A stretch of DNA of 64,000 nucleotides. Origin: Dryomyza anilis (Eukaryota; Arthropoda; Insecta; Diptera; Dryomyzidae). The stretch spans positions 3,534,001 to 3,598,000 of the forward strand of contig OX638134.1 in NCBI GenBank assembly GCA_951804985.1. Direction: 5' to 3'. Positions 12,800 through 26,412 of the stretch are shown here, in pieces. A program made the position numbers and the translations under genes. The notes beneath the pieces are model-generated. The model made no database searches. It was given only the letters and a program-made list of their open reading frames with translations, and was not told where the DNA came from. Every line of letters starts with the position of its first letter. Position 1 is the first letter of the stretch.

Positions 12800-14530
12800 C
12801 ACACAAAAGAAAATAAAAAAAAGTTATAATCAAAAAAAAAAAACAAAGCAAAAACAAAAACAAAAATAAAACAAAACAAAAAAAAACGCAAAAACAAAAC
12901 AAAAATTAAAAAGAATCCAAAGTAAAATGAAATCAGTGAAAAACAATAGAAAAAAAAAACAATAAAAAAAACAAACATAAAAAAAAAAAACAAAACTAAA
13001 TCCAAAACCACAAAATCTAAAAAAACACACAATAGAAAAACACAAAAGCAAGAACTAAATTAAAAGAAAGAAAAAACAAATAAAAAACAACGTAAAAACA
13101 AAATAAAAATAAAAAAACAATGTAAAATGAAATCAGTGAAAACAATAGAATAAAACAAAAAAAAAAAACAAGAAACAAACAAAAAAAGGAAAAAAGAAAA
13201 AAAACAAAAACAAAAAAAAAACAAAAACAAAAACATAAAAAAAAACAAAAACATAAAAAAAAGCAAAAGCGTAACTAAACTAAATCCAAAAACACAAAAT
13301 CTAAAAAACACACAAAAGCAAGAACTAAATTAAATCAAAGAAATAACGCAAAGGAAAAAACCAAAATAAAACCAAAGCAAAAACTAAAACAAAATCAAAC
13401 ACAAAAACAAAAATAATAAAAAAAAAACAACTCAAAAACAAAATAAAAATAAAAAAATACAATGTAAAATAAAATCAGTGAAAAACAATAGAAAAAACAA
13501 AAAACAAACATAAAAAGGAAAAAAAAAAGAAAACATAAAAAAACAAAAGCTAAACTAAACTAAAACCAAAAACACAAAATCTAAAAACACACAATAGAAA
13601 AACACAAAAGCAAAAACTAAAGTAAAACAAAGAAATAACGCTAAAGAAAAAACTAAAATAAAACCAAAGCAAAAATAAAACTAAAAAAATAACAAAAACA
13701 CAAAATCTAAAAACACACAATAGAAAAACACAAAATCTAAAGCAAAAACTAAAGTAAAACAAAGAAATAACGCTAAGGAAAAAACCAAACTAAAACCAAA
13801 GCAAAAACTAAAACTAAAAAAAAACCAAACACAAAACAAAAAATCCAAACCTAAACAGAAATCGAACATAAAAATTTAAACAAAAAACCATAATAAAAAT
13901 ATAAAAAACAAAATGCAAAGCAAAATTAAAAATAAAACCGAAAACCTAAAATGAAAAAAATCACAAAATAAAACAACAAAAAAAAACATAAAATAAAAAA
14001 AAATAAAATAAAATAAAAAATAAACAGCAAAATATTAAATCAGAAACACATCAAAAATTAAAATAAAACCTAATGCAAAAAAACTAACGAAAAAAAAACA
14101 ATCAAAAGCAAAACTAAAAAATCAAACAAGCACACAAAATCAAAGGAAAAATAATCGAAAAAACAATAATATAACACAAAAGAAAAGAAACAACAAATTA
14201 AACAAAAAAATTAAAATAAAACCAAGAGCAAATTAATTATAAATAAAAGCAAAAGCATAAAAATAACGCTAAAAATATTACAAAAACAAAACCACAAACA
14301 TAGAAATCCAAAATCAATGGATAAATCCCCAAAAGCAAAAACAAAAAAAAAAAAAGAAACACACAAATTCAAGGGACAATTACAATAGAAAATAAAAGTA
14401 ATAACACAAAATCAAATATACAAAAACAAACACCAAAACATAAAATCAAGGAATAACTAAAAAAAACACCAAATTCAATACAAAAACCAAAATAAAAATA
14501 TAAGCAAAAACACATTAGTAAAAAATATTT
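12800..14530. repeat. Second A-rich low-complexity block
   Basis: About 1.7 kb of AAAACAAAAAC, AACACAAAATCTAAA and AAACTAAAGTAAAACAAAG words, with internal duplicated phrases (AAATGAAATCAGTGAAAA at about 12.93 and 13.12 kb; CAAAGAAATAACGCTAA at about 13.63 and 13.76 kb). Nearly G-free on the + strand. Minus-strand Phe-rich frames are shadows. Confidence 0.8.
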
Positions 14531-16819
14531 TTTTTTATAAAACACAAGAAATAATTTATAAAATAAAATAAAAAATTACAAATAATAATTTTAAATATTC
14601 AATATTCAAAATAATTCAAATAATCCTGGTTATTACGCAATATTTTGTTACTTAATTGCACAAAGTTATGCGACAGCGCTTTATAAACTGCAAAACTTTT
14701 TATTAGTTTTCGTCTTTTAGAATCTACACAAATACCGCAGCTTCAACTACTGCTAAAGCATATTTCAAATATTCGTGCGGAAATTTGTTAAAGTTAAAAA
14801 GGAAAAAAAAATACAAAACACACCGCATGTTACCATGACAAGACTGCTGTCATCTTTGTTCTTATTTTCCTCAAAAACATCCCGTGAGTATAACGCGCTA
14901 CATTAAAGCACACAATTTACTTAAAGTTCTTAATGCATGGTCTACATCTGGGTCTACGATGCGCAATAAATGGTTGCCTGGCTGTCACTACGATGGGGCA
15001 CAACACAAAACAACACTCTCGACAGCAGTTGCCGCTGCTGCTACTGTTGCTGATGAAATATGATGTGTAATGATGTGATTTCATAAGGAAAATTATATAA
15101 AGACAGTGCAGATTTATAAGAAAAACTGCTATCGGATTAAATATGTGAAAAACAAATTGTTTTTCCATTGTATTTGAAGAGTTTAATTTACTACATTTTG
15201 TATAATATCTATATCTGAGCGATGTTTATAATTCATATTATTCGTGTACTACAATTAATTAATTTATATAATTACTAATTTATATTATTATAAACTATTA
15301 GTTAAAAACGCGAATAAAAATAAAAAAAAAAATATTAAATTTATTTAAAAAATATATATATATAAAAAAATTTTAAAAATATAAAAAAAATAATTATTAA
15401 AATTTTGTAAAAATCTAAAAATTTAAAATGTATTAAATAAATTATAAATTATAAAAAAAAATGCATATAATGCAAAAATTCAATATTAAAAATATTTGAA
15501 AAACAAGCATGTTGCTCATACGCACCGTAGTACTTAGTACTTATCTCAACTTTTAATCATGCCAATGTATTTGTAAATTTTAAAAAATATTTAAATTAGC
15601 TATTATAATGTAGTATTGAAAAAATATAAATACTTTTATAATAAGAATATAAAATAATTTAAAAATTCATAAAATGTGAAAGGTCTAAAAAAGTTAAATC
15701 TTTAAATAAAAATCTATTCCCCCAGCTGCCAATTTGTACGCATTTCACTTATAAACATAACATAGTTTTATCTATTTTTTTATTCAATATTTTTCTATCT
15801 TTATTATTTTTAATATTATTTCTCCAATACCTCCAATGGAATACTCACTCCTGAGCCGCTGCTTGACATGGGTTTTGCATTCCCCATATTTGAAATGTAT
15901 GCATAACACTTGAACATTTTAAGACATATCACATGGCTCAAGGGTATTGTGACCAAAGAACGAACGGACCGACAGACAGACAGACAGACAAACAGACCAA
16001 CCGACCGAAAGACCAACCGTGGTTGATAACACTGCAAACTATTCATGCGGTAAATGTCATGCAATGTGAATGTGCTCGAGGCTTATTTAATGTATTATGA
16101 CAGCCGGGAATGCGACGAGTTTTACGACACCACAATAATAAATAAACCAAAAAATAGCCAAAGGAATTTTAGGCCTACTGCCAGCCAAGTACAACATTCT
16201 TTAATGTAATGCATTATTTATGAAGTACACACAAAAACTCTGTTAAACATGCAGATTTACATATTGCCAGATAATAAAACTTATACACTTCTCAAAATTA
16301 AATATTGAAAATCTTAATCAATTTTATAATGTATGCTGCAAATTATGCAACTTCCCTGATTTCACTAGAGAGACACACAACAAATACTTTGTACAATTTT
16401 CAATATAATTTCACTGCAAAAGTTGCCAAAGCAGATTTAGAAAAGTTTATCAAAGGTAAAATCAACCGTAGAACTTTCGAGAAAAATGTGTGTTTTGTAA
16501 CTTAAGTCAAGCCGTAAAGTTTGTGACAAGGACTAAGACAGATACAATCGGATGGAGTGAAAAAGTGGGACAGAGCGCAACAAGGAAAAATTGATATAGT
16601 AGAAAAGGTGGTGAAGAATCTGAGGCAGGCAGGCTGCATGGTGTGCTTAACAAATATTATTGACTCTCACACCAAACAAAGTTTTTACTACGAACAATTT
16701 ATGCAACAGCGAAAATTGGGTATCTTAAAGTTTTGGTGGAAATTCGAGTGCATTTAATGAATTTTTGAAATATATCTTTAAAAACTAAAATTAATTTAAA
16801 GTATAAATTTTTGTAAATT
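14531..16819. other. Unique AT-rich module
   Basis: Mostly unique AT-rich DNA. A (GACA)n/(GACC)n patch lies at 15966-16015. Two 66-codon frames in the same phase (16305-16505 and 16557-16757, the second from GTG) are separated by stops and match nothing I recognise. Confidence 0.45.
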
Positions 16820-18686
16820 TTAGTAAATTTTGAATTTTAGTAAAAAAAATGTATTTTTCGTGAAAATTCAAAATTTTAGTGAAAAGTTGAATTTTTAATG
16901 AAAAATTAAATTTTTTAGTGAAAATTTGATTTTTCAGTGAAAATTTAATTTTTAGTGAAAAATTAAATTTCTAGTGAAAAATTTAATTTTTAGTGAAAAA
17001 TTTAATTTTTAGTGAAAAATTTAATTTTTAGTGAAAAATTGAATTTTTAGTGAAAAATTGAATTTTTAGTGAAAAAATTGAATTTTTAGTGAAAAATTGA
17101 ATTTTTAGTGAAAAATTTAATTTTAGTGAAAAATTTAATTTTTAGTGAAAAATTGAATTTTTAGTGAAAAATTGAATTTTTAGTGAAAAATTGAATTTTT
17201 AGTGAAAAATTGAATTTTTAGTGAAAAATTGAATTTTTAGTGAAAAATTGAATTTTTAGTGAAAAATTGAATTTTTAGTGAAAAACTGAATTTTTAGTGA
17301 AAAATTGAATTTTTAGTGAAAAATTGAATTTATAGTGAAAAATTGAATTTTTAGTGAAAAATTAAATTTTTAGTGAAAAATTGAATTCATAGTGCAAAAT
17401 TGAATTTTTAGTGAAAAATTGAATTGTAGTGAAAAATTGAATTTTTAATGAAAAATTGATTTTTTAGTGAAAAATTGAATTTTTAGTGAAAAATTGAATT
17501 TTTAGTTAAAAATTGAATTTTTAGTTTAAAATTGAATTTTTAGTTAAAAATTGAATTTTTAGTGAAAAATTGAATTTTTAGTGAAAAATTGAATTTTTAG
17601 TGAAAAATTGAATTTTTAGTGAAAAATTGAATTTGTAGTGAAAAATTGAATTTTTAGTGAAAATTTGAATTTTTAGTGAAAAATTGAATTTTTAGTGAAA
17701 AATTGAATTTTTAGTGAAAAATTGAATTTTTAGTGAAAAATTGAATTTGTAGTGAAAAATTGAATTTTTAGTGAAAATTTGAATTTTTAGTGAAAAATTG
17801 AATTTTTAGTGAAAAATTGAATTTTTAGTGAAAAATTTAATTTTTAGTGAAAAATTTAATTTTTAGTGAAAAATTTAATTTTTAGTGAAAAATTGAATTT
17901 TTAGTGAAAAATTGAATTTTTAGTGAAAAAATTGAATTTTTAGTGAAAAATTGAATTTTTAGTGAAAAATTTAATTTTAGTGAAAAATTTAATTTTTAGT
18001 GAAAAATTGAATTTTTAGTGAAAAATTGAATTTTTAGTGAAAAATTGAATTTTTAGTGAAAAATTGAATTTTTAGTGAAAAATTGAATTTTTAGTGAAAA
18101 ATTGAATTTTTAGTGAAAAATTGAATTTTTAGTGAAAAACTGAATTTTTAGTGAAAAATTGAATTTTTAGTGAAAAATTGAATTTATAGTGAAAAATTGA
18201 ATTTTTAGTGAAAAATTAAATTTTTAGTGAAAAATTGAATTCATAGTGCAAAATTGAATTTTTAGTGAAAAATTGAATTGTAGTGAAAAATTGAATTTTT
18301 AATGAAAAATTGATTTTTTAGTGAAAAATTGAATTTTTAGTGAAAAATTGAATTTTTAGTTAAAAATTGAATTTTTAGTTTAAAATTGAATTTTTAGTTA
18401 AAAATTGAATTTTTAGTGAAAAATTGAATTTTTAGTGAAAAATTGAATTTTTAGTGAAAAATTGAATTTTTAGTGAAAAATTGAATTTGTAGTGAAAAAT
18501 TGAATTTTTAGTGAAAATTTGAATTTTTAGTGAAAAATTGAATTTTTAGTGAAAAATTGAATTTTTAGTGAAAAAATGAATTTTTAGTGAAAAATTTAAT
18601 TTTTAGTGAAAAATTTAATTTTTAGTGAAAAATTTAATTTTTAGTGAAAAATTTAATTTTCAGTGAAAAATTTAAATTTTAGTGAA
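16820..18686 (+). repeat. 19-bp repeat family, locus 2, with 854-bp higher-order duplication
   Basis: Tandem TTGAATTTTTAGTGAAAAA. Rare variants recur at a fixed offset: TTGAATTCATAGTGC at 17381 and 18235, and GAAAAAATTG at 17071 and 17925, both 854 bp apart (about 45 units). This shows a segmental tandem duplication. Confidence 0.95.
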
Positions 18687-18963
18687 GCCGCGGTAGCTCA
18701 GTGGTTAGTGCGTTGGACTGCGAGCCGAAAGGTCCCCGTTTCAAGACTGGACTGGGGCTAACAACATCTTTTCATAGAAACATTTTTCTATACCGCGCTA
18801 CCTCTCGGCAGTAAATGGCAAACCTACGAGAGTAAAAATTGCCTATGAAAAGCTCTCACCCGACGTTCGGATTCGGCAATAAACTGTAGGTCCCACCACT
18901 TTGAGTAAAAATATAACACGCACAGCTCAAAATGGTGAGAGTGCCAAACTATTATTATTATTT
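18687..18963 (+). mobile_element. tRNA-derived SINE, copy 1
   Basis: The head carries an A box (TAGCTCAGTGG) and B-box-like GTTTCAAGACT, so it is pol III-type, and the anticodon-arm context TTGGACTGCGAG is tRNA-like. A unique body follows (GGTCCCACCACTTTGAG) and the tail is (TTA)n. It sits inside the 19-bp array. Compared with the copy at 51.1 kb it keeps the 5' GCCGCGG end but lacks about 32 bp just before the GCCAAACTATTATT end. Confidence 0.85.
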
Positions 18964-19090
18964 TTAATAATTGAATTTTTAGTGTAATGATTGTTGGAAA
19001 AATAATTTGTAGTGAAAAATTTAATTTTCATCGAAAATTTAGTTAAAAAATGATTTTTTATGAATTTTGTAGTTAAAAATGTATTTTATA
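18964..19090 (+). repeat. Remainder of 19-bp array after the SINE
   Basis: Degenerate TTGAATTTTTAGTG units continue after the SINE in the same orientation, consistent with insertion into the array. Confidence 0.65.
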
Positions 19091-19889
19091 TGTTTTGCAT
19101 TTGAAAAAAATTTCCACTTCAAGCTACATTTAATTATAATTAGTTTAATTTAAACGAAGAATACAAAACATTCAATAGCTTTTCAAAATGTCTATGCATT
19201 GCGCTGAATTCACTTTCCTTTGCATGCAGCCACATACAAGAATAAATCAGGATATATGTATTTTACAATGGCTCTCCACATAATAACATCATCCAATCAT
19301 AGTCTATCCTTTGTGTCTGTGCGTCAATTACATTTTGTAGCTGGCAACTTCAATTAAATTAAATTTGAATTATTTGATTGAAATGCACTGAAGAAGGCAG
19401 CAATGGCAGCAGCAGCTACTTTGTGGTTTTGGCATTTGCAGATTTGTGCATTTAAATGTCCGTGATTTTGTGAGCAACTGAACAAAACTCTTCGGTGTTA
19501 TTTATGGCAAATTCGAATTTCTTTGTTTAACATTAAACTGATGTTATGACTTGCTCATTTATGGTACTAATGGGTAATAGGTGTCCATTGTAGCACACAA
19601 GGTCAACCGGTTGGTTGCTGGCACTCATTACATTACATTTGACTGGGCCTGAAGTGATTGTCTCGGCTGGAAGGCTACCGCAAAACTTAATTGCGCCGCA
19701 CGCAGCAACTGTAACGAGTTCATTAATGCAGAGTGCTTTCTTCCTGCGTGCGATATGCGTAGGTGGTATCATGCCGCCTCAGTGCGCCGCTTCAATTACA
19801 CTACTCGGTCTACACTCGAAACACAGTGGCATCGACGATGGCGTCAGGACAAAAAACAGTAATAACGCGGAGGAAAACATTTTAAATAT
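19091..19889. other. Unique non-coding module
   Basis: Moderate-GC DNA at 19.2-19.86 kb with CAGCAGCAG and AT-rich homeodomain-like words. Overlapping antiparallel frames (19533-19772 minus, 19615-19932 plus) show no domain. Confidence 0.45.
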
Positions 19890-20245
19890 CAATTTTTTTT
19901 CACAAAAAATTCAAATTTTCACTAAAAATTGAATTTTTCTCTAAAAATTCAAATTTTCTCTAAAAATTAAAATTTTCTCTACAAATTCAAATTTTCACTA
20001 AATATTCAATTTTTCACCTAGATTTCAATTTTTCACTAAAAATTTAAATTTTCACTAAAAATTCATTATTCAATAAAAATTCAAATTTTCAGTGAAAATT
20101 AAATTTTTTACTAAAAATTAAATTATCATTAAAAATTTCATTTTTCACATAGATTTCTATTTTTCACTATAAATTAAATTTTTTATTAAAAATTAAATTT
20201 TTCACTAAAAATTATATTTTTCACTAAAAATTAAATTTTAATGAT
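19890..20245 (-). repeat. 19-bp repeat family, locus 3 (minus orientation)
   Basis: Degenerate TTTTCACTAAAAATTCAAA units. It faces the plus-oriented array at 16.8-19.1 kb across a 0.8-kb unique module. Confidence 0.85.
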
Positions 20246-21224
20246 TTTGAATTAGTATTCAAAATTTATCAATTACTTATTTAGTCTCGCACCTAGAAAA
20301 AAAAACTATATAAATAATAGTTTTTTACTATTAAAAATAGTCAATAGGATAAATTATAATTTTAATCGGAAAATACCATTAAATACTAGAAAATACCATG
20401 ACATTTCCATTAAGTTTATATGAAAAGATATATTTTTTGTATACCATTAAATCAATAATTGTCCTATTGACAAATTTTAATGGGATTTGAGGGAATTTTT
20501 TTCTGGGTACGTAAATGGATATATTTTACTCTAGACATCTTTTTTCTAAAAAAAATTAAAACAAATGCTCTGTTTAACCGCGACAATTAAATATATAAAC
20601 TTCTTTCGTCCTTTATCTTCTGCTTTGAGGTTTTTTTGCGGCGTTCCGTCTTTCAGCGCCAACGCGGATTAATGTCGGCTAATGTGAGAGCTCTCTGCGC
20701 TGTGTGGCTCACAATGAAAAATGTGACACTTAAGTAGATTTAAGCGCGCGCGCGCCCAAAACCCTGACCTAAACTCTGCCTGCAGCAAGAGGTTAAAGGA
20801 CGCTGAAGTGTGCGGGGAGACGAGCACGTAGAAGTGACGTACGAAACTCAACCACGAACCGCTGCAAATGCGTTGCAGCGCAGCAGCGGGAGAAAAAGAA
20901 AAATCACGTTAACTGATTTAAACTGGTTTAAATAAATTTTACGTGGAACACGTCAGGGATAAAGATATAAAAAGAGAATAGAAAAAAATAACACAGAAAA
21001 AACGATAAAGGATATGTAAAAGAACCAAAAATTAAAAAAAAAAAAAACAAAATTTAAAACAGAAAAAAATTAAAAATGAAATTGAAAAACTAAATAAAAA
21101 AGAAAAACTCAACAAAATAGTTGAAAAGAAAAAAAAGATTAAAAAGTAAAATATAAAAACAATGAAGAAATTTCCAAAAACTTTATTGAATCGCTTGTTT
21201 ATAGGTGAATTTTAGACTTCAGAC
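20246..21224. other. Unique DNA, no gene seen
   Basis: AT-rich, then a short GC-rich patch (20.6-20.9 kb) with GCGCGCGCGC near 20744, then A-rich sequence. No convincing coding frame. Confidence 0.5.
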
Positions 21225-22335
21225 CTCACACTGCAACTCAACACACTGGAAGTCACCTGAACTCACCACACAGTAACTAACCATACCGTAACTGATCACA
21301 CCGTAACTGATCACACCGTAACTCATCACACCGTAATTTACCACAACGTAACTCACCACTATAAAACTCACCACACCGACACACACCACGCAAAATCCAC
21401 CATAATGAAACACACCACGCAAAACCCATCACACTAAAACTCACCACAAAAAACCCACCACTGCGAAACAAAAAATAGAATATAACATTTGTCTCGGAGA
21501 ATAGTTATCCGGGTTAGAACTGTCTGGGTAAAACCCCCCACGACTGAACTCACCACACCGTAACTTACCAGCTCAACTCAAGTCGCCACACAAAAACTTG
21601 ACACGGCCAAAAAAAAAAAATAGAAAAGTGAAAAAAAAAAACTGTCTCGGGGAAGAACTATTTGGGCAAAAAATCATTACTACTGAACTCACCACACCGT
21701 AACTCACCATTCCAAAACCCATTACACTGACCTCACCACACAGTAACTCACCATTCCAAAACCCATCATACTGAAACTCACCACAAAAAAACCCACCACA
21801 CAGAAACTCACAAACTAACCACTGCGAAGCAAATAAAAATATAAAAGTTAAAGAAAAAAGTTTTCACGGTTAATAATTATTCAGGGACGAATTGTCTGGG
21901 CAGTAGTGGTGACTCTACTGAACTCACCACCGTAACCCTCACATTGTAACTAACCACTACAAAACCCACCACACTGTAACTGACCGCGGAAAACTCACCG
22001 CACTGAAACTCACCACACACAACCCACCACACTGAAACTCACCATACAAAATCCACCACACTGAAACTCACCACACAAGAACTTATCAATGTGAAACAAA
22101 AATATATAAAAGTGAAAGATAAAAATTGTATCGGAGAATAATTATCTGAGCAAGAATTGTCTATTCAAAACTAGACCCGGAAAATGTCTCTTAGTTAAGA
22201 ATGGTAAAATTGTCTTGAGGAATAGGGTTCCCGGGAAAGATTTCTCCGCGATAGAATAGTTGCTGGGAAGAATTATCCTGAAAAATAAATGTTTCTGGGA
22301 AACATTTTTCGGGTAACAATTTACTTTGTATAAAA
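21225..22335 (-). repeat. Composite array: AACTCACCACACCGT blocks plus CTCGGAGAATAATTATC spacers
   Basis: Blocks of roughly 15-bp units (AACTCACCACACCGT and AAACCCACCACACTG) alternate with roughly 70-bp spacers of the form AAAAGTGAAAGA...GTCTCGGAGAATAATTATC...AATTGTCT at about 21465, 21612, 21824 and 22091. Read on the minus strand the blocks repeat GGTGAGTT. The spacer words continue alone to 22335 and resemble the array at 52.7-53.4 kb. Confidence 0.75.
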
Positions 22336-23699
22336 TGTCTTTGCGAAAAACAGTTTTGGGAGTAAATTCTTTTTTGGGTTACCACATTTATACACGGATA
22401 AAAAAATTAAAAATAAAATATGAAAAAACTAAACTAAAATCAGTATATTCAAAGGATTACAAAAATAAAAAATGTTCATTAAATTTCAAATGTTCATTAA
22501 AATTAATTTTTTCACTAAAAATTAATATTCAGATTTAAAATAAATTTATAATAAAAAAACAAAACAAAATTAAATTTAAATTTTTCAATTAAAAAATAAT
22601 AAATTGTTCACAAAAAATTTTAATTTTCACATAAATTACATTTTACATAAAATGAAGGTCCAAACAAAAAAAAATCGAAAAATTTAAAAACAAAAATTAA
22701 AAAGTGAAAGAAAAAAAAATAAAAACAAATTTTAAAAATTAAAAATTAAAATAACATTAATAGAAGAAACTTATGATAAACGTTAAAAATTCTATGCTAA
22801 GAATAATAAAATGAAACTAAACAAAAAAAATAAAAATAGAAGAATATTAAAAAAATAAATTAAAAAGGTAAAAACTGTGAAAAATCTCGGTAAAAATGCA
22901 GCACTGCAGCAACACCGCAAGGTAAACCAAAGCACAGCCAGCCAGCGCTCGTCCATTTCGCTGTCATTACGTGGAGCATGGTGCCACAGCGCGCTAGACT
23001 GGCAGACAGACGCACAATGCAGGGTTGCCAACGTGCTGACGTGTTGAGTGGCTGCAGCAATAATGAAGCTGTGAACTGATAACAGACTCACGAGCATTAT
23101 GCTTAAAATGCTCTATTTATTAGAAGTGTCGTCGTAGAGTTGATGGAAAAAAATGAAAAAGTTAAAAAAACAAAGTGTAGAATAAAAGTACTAGAAAAAA
23201 ATACAATAAATAGCAGAAAAAACTGTAGGGAAACAAAAGAAAATTATACTGCAAAACGAAATACCAAAAAAGAGATGCGTTAAAAGCGGGATAAGCGCCA
23301 AGATACTCTAAAATTAGTTTTAGTAGATGTATTTCAAAAAGTTCCTTTGCGCACCTTGCAGCTACTTAACATTTACTTAATATTTAATTATAGTCGAAGT
23401 TTTTGTGCTGTTTTGGGTTTATGTAGTGCAGGTATTTTGTTGGAAATTTGCATTAGCGCTTTAGTGCTCTTGGACCTGAGCTGGTCTGGTCGACGACGTT
23501 CAGAAGTAAAGCAGCCAAATGCGTTGCGCAAAGTGAATGTGGAAGAGCATCAAGTTTTTGTTAATGCAAATTCACTTTGATAATGGCTAATGAAGTGGCT
23601 GGTTGGTGCGCAGGTGTGTGCTAATTGCTTCGGAAAATAAAGAAAAATAATTTTGATATTTTCATCTAAATTCTAAAGAGAAATTACAGTTGATATTTG
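22336..23699. other. AT-rich then unique non-coding module
   Basis: A-rich sequence with a weak 19-bp-family trace near 22.5-22.64 kb, then moderate-GC DNA at 22.88-23.1 kb and 23.34-23.62 kb. No supported gene. Confidence 0.45.
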
Positions 23700-24852
23700 A
23701 TTTTTAATTTATTCAATTTTTTTACTAAGAATTTAATTTTTTACTAAAAAAAATCAATTTTTCACTAAAAATTCAATTTTTCATTTAAAATTAATTTTTC
23801 CAATGAAAATACAATTTTTCACCAAAAATTCAATGTTTCACTAAAAATATCAATTTTTCACCTTAATTCAATTATAGTGAAAACAAAAAATTTTTCACTA
23901 AAAATAAGTTTAATTTTTCACTAAAAAATTCAATTTTTCACTATAATTTAAGTTTTTCACTATAATTTAAGTTTTTCACTATAATTTAAGTATTTCACTA
24001 AAAATTCAATTTTTCACTAAAAATTCAATTTTTCACTAAAAATTCAATTTTTCACTAAAAATTCAATTTTTCACAAAAAATTCAATTTTTCACTAAAAAT
24101 TCAATTTTTCACAAAAAATTCAATTTTTCACTAAAAATTCAATTTTTCACAAAAAATTCAATTTTTCACTAAAAATTCAATTTTTCACTAATAATTCAAT
24201 TTTTCACTAACAATTCAATTTTTCACTAAAAATTCAATTTTTCACTATAAATTCAATTTTTCACTAAAAATTCAATTTTCCACTAAAAAATTAAATTTTT
24301 CACTAAAAAATTTAATTTTTCACTAAAAATTAAATTTTTCACTAAAAATTAAATTTTTCACTAAAAATTAAAATTTTCACTAAAAATTAAATTTTTCAAT
24401 AAAAATTAAATTTTTCACTACAAATTCAATTTTTCACTAAAAGTTAATTTTTTAACTAAAAATTCATATTTTTACTAAAAGTTCAATTTTTCACTAAAAA
24501 TTCAATTTTTCACTAAAAATTAACATTTTCACTAAAAATTCAAATTTTCAATAAAAATTCAATTTTTCAATAAAAATTCAATTTTTCAATTAAAAATCAA
24601 TTTTTCAATAAAAATTCAAATTTTCACTAAAAATTAAATTTTTCAATAAAAATTCAATTTTTCACTAAAAATTCAAATTTTTCACTAAAAATTCAAATTT
24701 TCACTAAAAATTCAAATTTTTCACTAAAAATTCAAATTTTTCACTAAAAATTCAAATTTTTCACTAAAAATTCAAATTTTTCACTAAAAATTAAATTTTT
24801 TGTACTAAAAATTCAATTTTTTCACTAATAATTCAAATTTTCACTAAATATT
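23700..24852 (-). repeat. 19-bp repeat family, locus 4 (minus orientation)
   Basis: About 60 units of TTTTTCACTAAAAATTCAA, very regular at 24.0-24.3 kb. A subvariant block with an extra T (AAATTTTTCACTAAAAATTC) is seen near 24.66-24.79 kb. Confidence 0.95.
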
Positions 24853-26412
24853 TCAGGTTTTTGCATCATAAGATATTCTATAATTCTACTTCAGCTTCAA
24901 GCATCCAAATGATTGGCCATAATAAGGCCAACAATCGGCAGCAACATGTTAGTCAACATTGCCAACAATAGCAGCAGCAACACAATTTCAAATGCAATAA
25001 TTTCCGCATTTGAAAATGAAAATAAACGTGAAATTGAAATTATTCGCCATAAAAGTTGGCAGCATTTGTACGTTGTTCGTTGTTTCAGTCAATTTCAGAC
25101 CACACAAACTGTCGAAAAAAAAAGAATTCTTGAAATGGTAGGTGGTACTGACGGACAGACAGACAGACACATTGTTGCTGTTGCGCAAAAGTTGCTTACA
25201 GCAGCAGCCACCAGTTGCAACATGCAATAGCAACAAAAATTGCAAAAAATAAAAAAAACAACAACAAAAGTACAAAAAAAATCCACTTCATCAATGCAGC
25301 CAACTGTGTTCGCATAAACAACGAATTTCCGTTTTTCATTCAAATGCTGTGTTTGCTTCATTTCCGCCGGACATTGAATTGATTTCGTTAGGAAGTGCGT
25401 CCGTCTCTCCGTCTGTCTGCTTCAGTGTGTGTGCCTCTGTGTGTGTGTTGAATAGTCGTCCTACCAAGCAGCACCATCACTGCCACTACGTAATATGCGG
25501 TTTTTGCAATTGTAGGCGAATTTTTTGGTTTAATTCCAGAAGTGCAGCAATTTCACAGCAGCTGAACTCGCGCAACCGACTCGACTTAATTCATTTCGTA
25601 TTCTATTGGCAGTGAGTTGAAATTTAGTAGCGAATTTTTTTTCCACATTTTTTCATTTTATTTTTTTCTTTGGCGTGTTTGTTGGAAATTCAGCGAAAAT
25701 TCAGTGGTATTCACTAGCGGCACAAAACCAAAAACGGAATGCGAACTATAGCAGGCCGACTGAGCGTTATTTTGCCAAAAGTTTTATTTTGTAATTTTAT
25801 ATTAAATTTCAAATTATTAAAAAAAAAGAAAATAAGAATATAATATTAAAAAAAAAATAAAAAAAATAATTAAAAAAAAAATAAAAAAAAAATTTTTTAA
25901 AAATATTGAAAAATCTAAATAAGTAATTGAATAATTAATTAAATTAAAAGTATTTAAAAAAGTAACTGAGTATTTGAATAATTAATTTAAGTACGTAGTA
26001 AGTAATTCAAATCTGATTATCAAAGTATTCTAAAATGGAAAATTTTAAAATATTCTTCATTTTAATTTTTGTTAGTTCTGAAATGCCAACAAATGCCAAT
26101 GTAGCGCAGTATGATTTTGCTATTTTGCAGTTTTTTTTTGTCGTTTTGGTTCATGCCGCTTGCAGCGCCATCTGTTCGCAAAAGCTCTGCAATTGATGGG
26201 CTCTGCCACAGGATATCGACATGAATCAACGTAACCTGATGAAAAATAATGATGTATGCCGCGGTGCTTGTTTTCAGAAGGCCTTTTGCCACGCAAACAA
26301 ATTTAAAAAAAAAATCCAATTTCGAAATAGGCATTTTTAGCTGCACTTAAATAAGAATTCTAAATCATATTTTAACAAAAAGCAAAAAAGAGGAAAATGC
26401 TACAATTTGTGT
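24853..26412. other. Unique non-coding module between inverted 19-bp arrays
   Basis: Moderate-GC DNA with CAGCAGCAACA runs and a (GACA)n patch near 25155, then AT-rich. Flanked by minus- and plus-oriented 19-bp arrays. No frame looks coding. Confidence 0.45.

Noticed and set aside
16305..16757. Two in-phase 66-codon frames that might be a broken gene
   Set aside because: Separated by three or more stops, no similarity recognised; chance frames in AT-rich DNA cannot be excluded.
18687..18760. Possible functional tRNA gene
   Set aside because: The A and B boxes are present but the anticodon stem is mispaired and the sequence is joined to a SINE body and (TTA)n tail also seen at 51.1 kb.
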